NCBI GenBank assembly: GCA_002730555.1
Contig: PCAM01000016.1
Coordinates: 1-64,000 of the forward strand
Origin: Chloroflexota bacterium
GTDB taxonomy: Bacteria > Chloroflexota > Dehalococcoidia > Lucifugimonadales > Lucifugimonadaceae
DNA: 64,000 nt
Direction: 5' to 3'
Shown here: in pieces, positions 62,401 to 64,000 of the stretch
Layout of the letters: every line of letters starts with the position of its first letter
Position numbering within the stretch: the stretch's first letter is position 1
Translations under genes and position numbers: made by a program
Notes under the pieces: generated by a model
What the model saw: only the letters and a program-made list of their open reading frames with translations
Told to the model about the DNA's origin: nothing
The model's database searches: none

Positions 62401-62642
62401 TCATAGATACTCTCGCGTGAATCTTCTAACTCTTCGATTTCAGCCTCTAGAGGTTCAATTCGGGCCTGCATATCAGACAGTTCGTCCATAAGAGGATCAA
62501 GTTCCTCGATTTGAATTCGAAGAACCTGTTCTTTAAGGGCAAGCGCTTCACCTGCTTCTTCTGTATCGATAATGCCACACCCAGTTACAAATAAAGAGAG
62601 GGCGATAGTTGGGAGAAATATCTTAAGAAACATTATGAACAT
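59451..62642 (-). CDS. Giant coiled-coil lipoprotein with Ala-rich heptad repeats
   Basis: 1063 residues. Signal with lipobox FVTGC (Cys22) predicts a lipid-anchored extracytoplasmic protein. Nearly all of it is coiled coil: acidic N-terminal part (LALKEQVLRIQIEELDPLMD) rich in Trp-Asp-Ser-Met-Glu repeats (WDSMEDEQEMLWDSMEDARQ), a central Ala/Asp/Ser region (about 441-631) of seven-residue units such as AAVDSAQ and AAADSAQ, and a C-terminal part of Glu/Arg/Gln coils; the last 60 residues lose the pattern (GDQNNNGNPTG). No enzymatic domain seen. Probable long envelope rod, adhesin or filament. Neighbours (rluB, tRNA) give no clue. Confidence 0.75.
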   Translation of the reverse strand: MFIMFLKIFLPTIALSLFVTGCGIIDTEEAGEALALKEQVLRIQIEELDPLMDELSDMQARIEPLEAEIEELEDSRESIYDEARHVGDNFERDMGDRYNILFEGEEDARRAFEDQLEDQYRALEAEMRGLEKSGKEQWDSMEDEQEMLWDSMEDARQRIWQEWEDEQYERRQLAEDGDPAINAQIDALEEAQDVVQESHNLLMALQMEIRTQQTDLEFQRFDIEDLLTPLYDELEILHEQSNDIWEDDPPYDFDYARELKYEEIRAIQQQIQDAWDGQQAEQEIDFENRNIRREAAQAEHQALITSIDAQRETAYDQDEEVVASGDAESDIAAVDANYNQNKGVYRDLLAETQQLITELSSAPSSGGDTVDTSAIVAGLESSRDDLAIAQEQLSTTEQTLPGDGEGPNPAYAEAEQAKLAADEALQAAQDALALFDNGSGAEPEGKADAQAAVDSAQAAADSASAAVDSAQAAADSAQAAVSSAEAANDEATATLGEAEQAKTAADTTLQAENDALAALAEDAEGRTAAQAAVDSAQAAVDSAVAANDSAVAAFDSAVAAADSAEAANDEATATLGEAEQAKTAADTTLQAAEAALAAIDTGPVFVDDPDGKTAAQAAVDSAQAAADQAGLALSGLGTAPAGVSGTPNPAYAELESRISQLQSTVRDYESQLSNAENSGNVGATDPELTAAYTKKAEYEAILDDLYTQYETDIAALRNKVSAGAGISVDVGSLEESFQEQIRQADQALQAKLAEIDKDEYGGNSKSSEITVLEDQSAYLEDQARTIEKEQQNWQRDREERSKEKRALIRLKEEQIDPIEDERKALEVAGRPLRKEQMVLDQQSMTIEGERQVFQSQLEVLWEDREDAGEGIWDEFEAWERSSRKEVEAEGMLLQRGVEDEVDALRDAIEDDMSAKRRDLEDQQMALMDQRDQFEDSFEEELDNKREELDDLIETLREESMRPLEEESLALEEEIEERWAALEVLYEEQQVLTDQMKELEVRVRDLDRQAEFGVLNVLTGALENAAELEKKGGVGSFDSFIPGVDFEPDLGDQNNNGNPTGVAP
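60750..61320 (-). repeat. In-frame 21-bp tandem repeats within coiled-coil gene
   Basis: Units like GCCGCCTGGGCGCTATCGAC repeat at 21-bp intervals, each encoding one heptad. Two larger blocks of about 90 bp, at about 60862-60960 and 61108-61200, are nearly identical and 246 bp apart (82 residues), so the array grew by both unit and block duplication. Confidence 0.85.
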
Positions 62643-63005
62643 GCTTTGTAGGGGTAATTAATCGAAATTGCAACTTAAGTGAGACCGCGACTGGCTGAAG
62701 GGGCTCTCGCGAGCCCCGAGTGTAACTTGCCCCCGTTAACGTGTCTAGCGAGCCCGGGTGCAACCAGGTTAACTGAACACGTGGATCGGCCTGAAATCGG
62801 TGGAATCGTTTAGACGCTACCCCTGAACCAACATAATCCCTGGTCTCGCGTCAGGGGACAGGTCACACGCGCGTAGTGACGACACGCTCCAACGGGCAGC
62901 GGCCGAGCGCGTTTCAGCATTGCGCGCGTACAGGACTCCGGCAACGATTTTTTCGGCGGGAGTAATCCGCATCCGTGGGTCGTATCCACACGTTGCATAT
63001 AGCTT
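62643..63005. other. Intergenic region before coiled-coil gene
   Basis: No gene. Short direct repetition GCGAGCCC (about 62708 and 62749) with GTTAAC nearby; the promoter of the lipoprotein should lie in the last 60 bp (AT-rich), but no boxes can be fixed. Confidence 0.4.
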
Positions 63006-63091
63006 TGGTGCCGAGGGCGGGATTTGAACCCGCACGCCCTTACGGACAGCGGATTTTAAGTCCGCCGCGTCTGCCATTCCGCCACCCCGGC
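63006..63091 (-). tRNA. trnL-TAA: tRNA-Leu (anticodon TAA)
   Basis: 86 nt including CCA. Acceptor GCCGGGG with CCTCGGC (one G-U pair), anticodon arm GCGGA-CTTAAAA-TCCGC giving TAA, long variable arm (TGTCCGTAAGGGCG), T-arm GCGGG-TTCAAAT-CCCGC. Confidence 0.96.
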
Positions 63092-63210
63092 ATATGACCA
63101 AGATTACGTATATATCAGCCAAGTGCCGATATCAAACGTCGCGTCAAGGACACTATATGACAGCCAATTTGACAGTCACTAGCTTGAAGACACTCCGAAT
63201 ATTGTCGCGC

Positions 63211-63987
63211 TTACGAAGCCGAAGTCGCGTCCCTGAAAGTTTGGATACCCTCGCGTGCCAACCCGGCCAACAAGGCGTAGTCAGCCCCGTAGTTGATCAT
63301 CAAGAAGCCTTCGTCCAGTCGCCGTTGGATGTCCGCCTGAGTGCGTGCACTGATGCCCATCGCCACCCCGGTCCGCTTCCCGACCTCGATCATCTTCCTA
63401 CCCACGGCTTCGATGTCGGGATGGACCCTTACGAGCGGGTCATAACCGAGTGCCGCCCCTAAGTCGGCAGGCCCAATAGAGATCGCATCGATTCCTGGGA
63501 CCGAACAGATCTCTTCGAGGTTTTCGACCGCTTCGACAGTCTCAAGAATCAACGTGACCAGAATGTTTTCGTTGGCCCTCTCGAAATAATCTGGTTCATG
63601 TGCCGTATAGCCGGAAGCCCGCATTGGCCCCCAGCTACGTATGCCCTCCGACGGGTAACGCGAGAACGAGACGATTTTTTGGGCTTCTTCCGCGGTCTTA
63701 ATCATCGGGACTTTCACACCAAGCGCACCGATGTCCAATGCACGTTGTATTGGAACCTGGTCGTGGGAGGGAACGCGGACGAGAGGTATTGCTTCGGTGG
63801 TTTCTATGGCCCGGACCATCGACTCGACTTCCGCAGCATCCAGCCCGTTGTGCTCAGTTTCAATCAAGAGCCATTCAAACCCTTGGTGGCCAAATAGCTC
63901 CGCAGCGTTAGGGCTTTCCAAGCCGAGAAAAACACCGATTGACGGTTCTCCGCGTCGCAGTTTGTCCCGGACATAGTTGTTTCTCAT
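63211..63987 (-). CDS. HpcH/HpaI-family aldolase, copy 2
   Basis: 258 residues from ATG 63987 (TTG 63996 also in frame). Class II aldolase barrel: RRGEPSIGVFLGLESPNAAE, ETEHNGLDAAEVESM (base region), VRVPSHDQVPIQRALDIGAL, GVKVPMIKTAEEAQKIV, with metal Glu in LILETVEAVENL and Asp in ISIGPADLGAALG. Closer to the canonical HpaI pattern than the paralogue at 50106. Reads towards tRNA-Leu(TAA), 119 bp away. Window ends just beyond the start. Confidence 0.9.
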   Translation of the reverse strand: MRNNYVRDKLRRGEPSIGVFLGLESPNAAELFGHQGFEWLLIETEHNGLDAAEVESMVRAIETTEAIPLVRVPSHDQVPIQRALDIGALGVKVPMIKTAEEAQKIVSFSRYPSEGIRSWGPMRASGYTAHEPDYFERANENILVTLILETVEAVENLEEICSVPGIDAISIGPADLGAALGYDPLVRVHPDIEAVGRKMIEVGKRTGVAMGISARTQADIQRRLDEGFLMINYGADYALLAGLAREGIQTFRDATSAS

Positions 63988-64000
63988 GCGCGCCAATGGC

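Noticed and set aside
63094-63462. Plus-strand open frame beginning beside tRNA-Leu(TAA)
   Set aside because: Mostly antisense to the HpaI aldolase; no integrase motifs despite its position near a tRNA.

Overview
The window is bacterial chromosome, roughly 60% GC by eye, densely coded on both strands with many GTG/TTG starts. The gene families suggest a Chloroflexota bacterium, probably Dehalococcoidia/SAR202-like: SMP-30 and HpcH/HpaI aldolase paralogues, an orphan corrinoid protein beside a URO-D-like protein, a Pgi of the kind normally fused to transaldolase, and short CTCACCCC..CTCTCCC intergenic repeats. That placement rests on recalled family distributions, not on a search.

Layout. 0-2 kb: dipeptide-type ABC permease pair closed by a terminator. 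2.2-6.1 kb: minus-strand copper operon (His-rich anchored protein, cupredoxin-like protein, one-TM peptide, CopC-CopD-YtkA-cytochrome c fusion), with a decayed GNAT acetyltransferase upstream. 6.9-9.1 kb: B12-binding protein overlapping a URO-D-like protein, then TrmO. 9.1-18.8 kb: catabolic accessory genes (Zn-dehydrogenase, GH4 glycosidase, amidohydrolase, EamA exporter, ceramidase-like hydrolase, OsmC, two tandem SMP-30 lactonases) among several intergenic repeat families. 18.8-24.8 kb: sugar-phosphate cluster (FGGY kinase, RpiB, a 43-residue transaldolase stub, Pgi, DUF2090-like aldolase, HAD phosphatase). 24.9-27.6 kb: NHL and PQQ-type propeller pair. 27.6-30.3 kb: tRNA 3' fragment, a perfect 30-bp palindrome, an MFS protein and a methyltransferase remnant.

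30.3-43 kb is mostly core: MFS exporter, dGTPase, dnaG-rpoD, two small membrane proteins, pheA, and a potassium-uptake operon (TrkH, three TrkA-like regulators, a universal stress protein). 43-47.4 kb carries YihY, an HtrA-type protease, ThpR with a proline-rich extension, a DUF4097-like lipoprotein and a flavin split-barrel protein. 47.3-52 kb looks like a scarred island: exonuclease-like protein lacking catalytic residues, phage terminase small-subunit remnant, membrane protein, tRNA-Leu(CAA), HpaI aldolase and a broken quinone oxidoreductase. 51.5-57.8 kb has a glycyl radical enzyme with divergent activase, a lipoprotein with an M23-like core and a ThDP enzyme. 58-64 kb has a dimeric-barrel protein, RluB, a 1063-residue coiled-coil lipoprotein with in-frame 21-bp repeats, tRNA-Leu(TAA) and a second HpaI aldolase.

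Best second-look items: the transaldolase stub coupled to pgi, the inverted repeats bracketing the GH4 gene, an intergenic repeat read as the OsmC C-terminus, the pseudo-exonuclease/terminase/tRNA scar, the uncharacterised glycyl radical enzyme pair, and the giant repeat lipoprotein.
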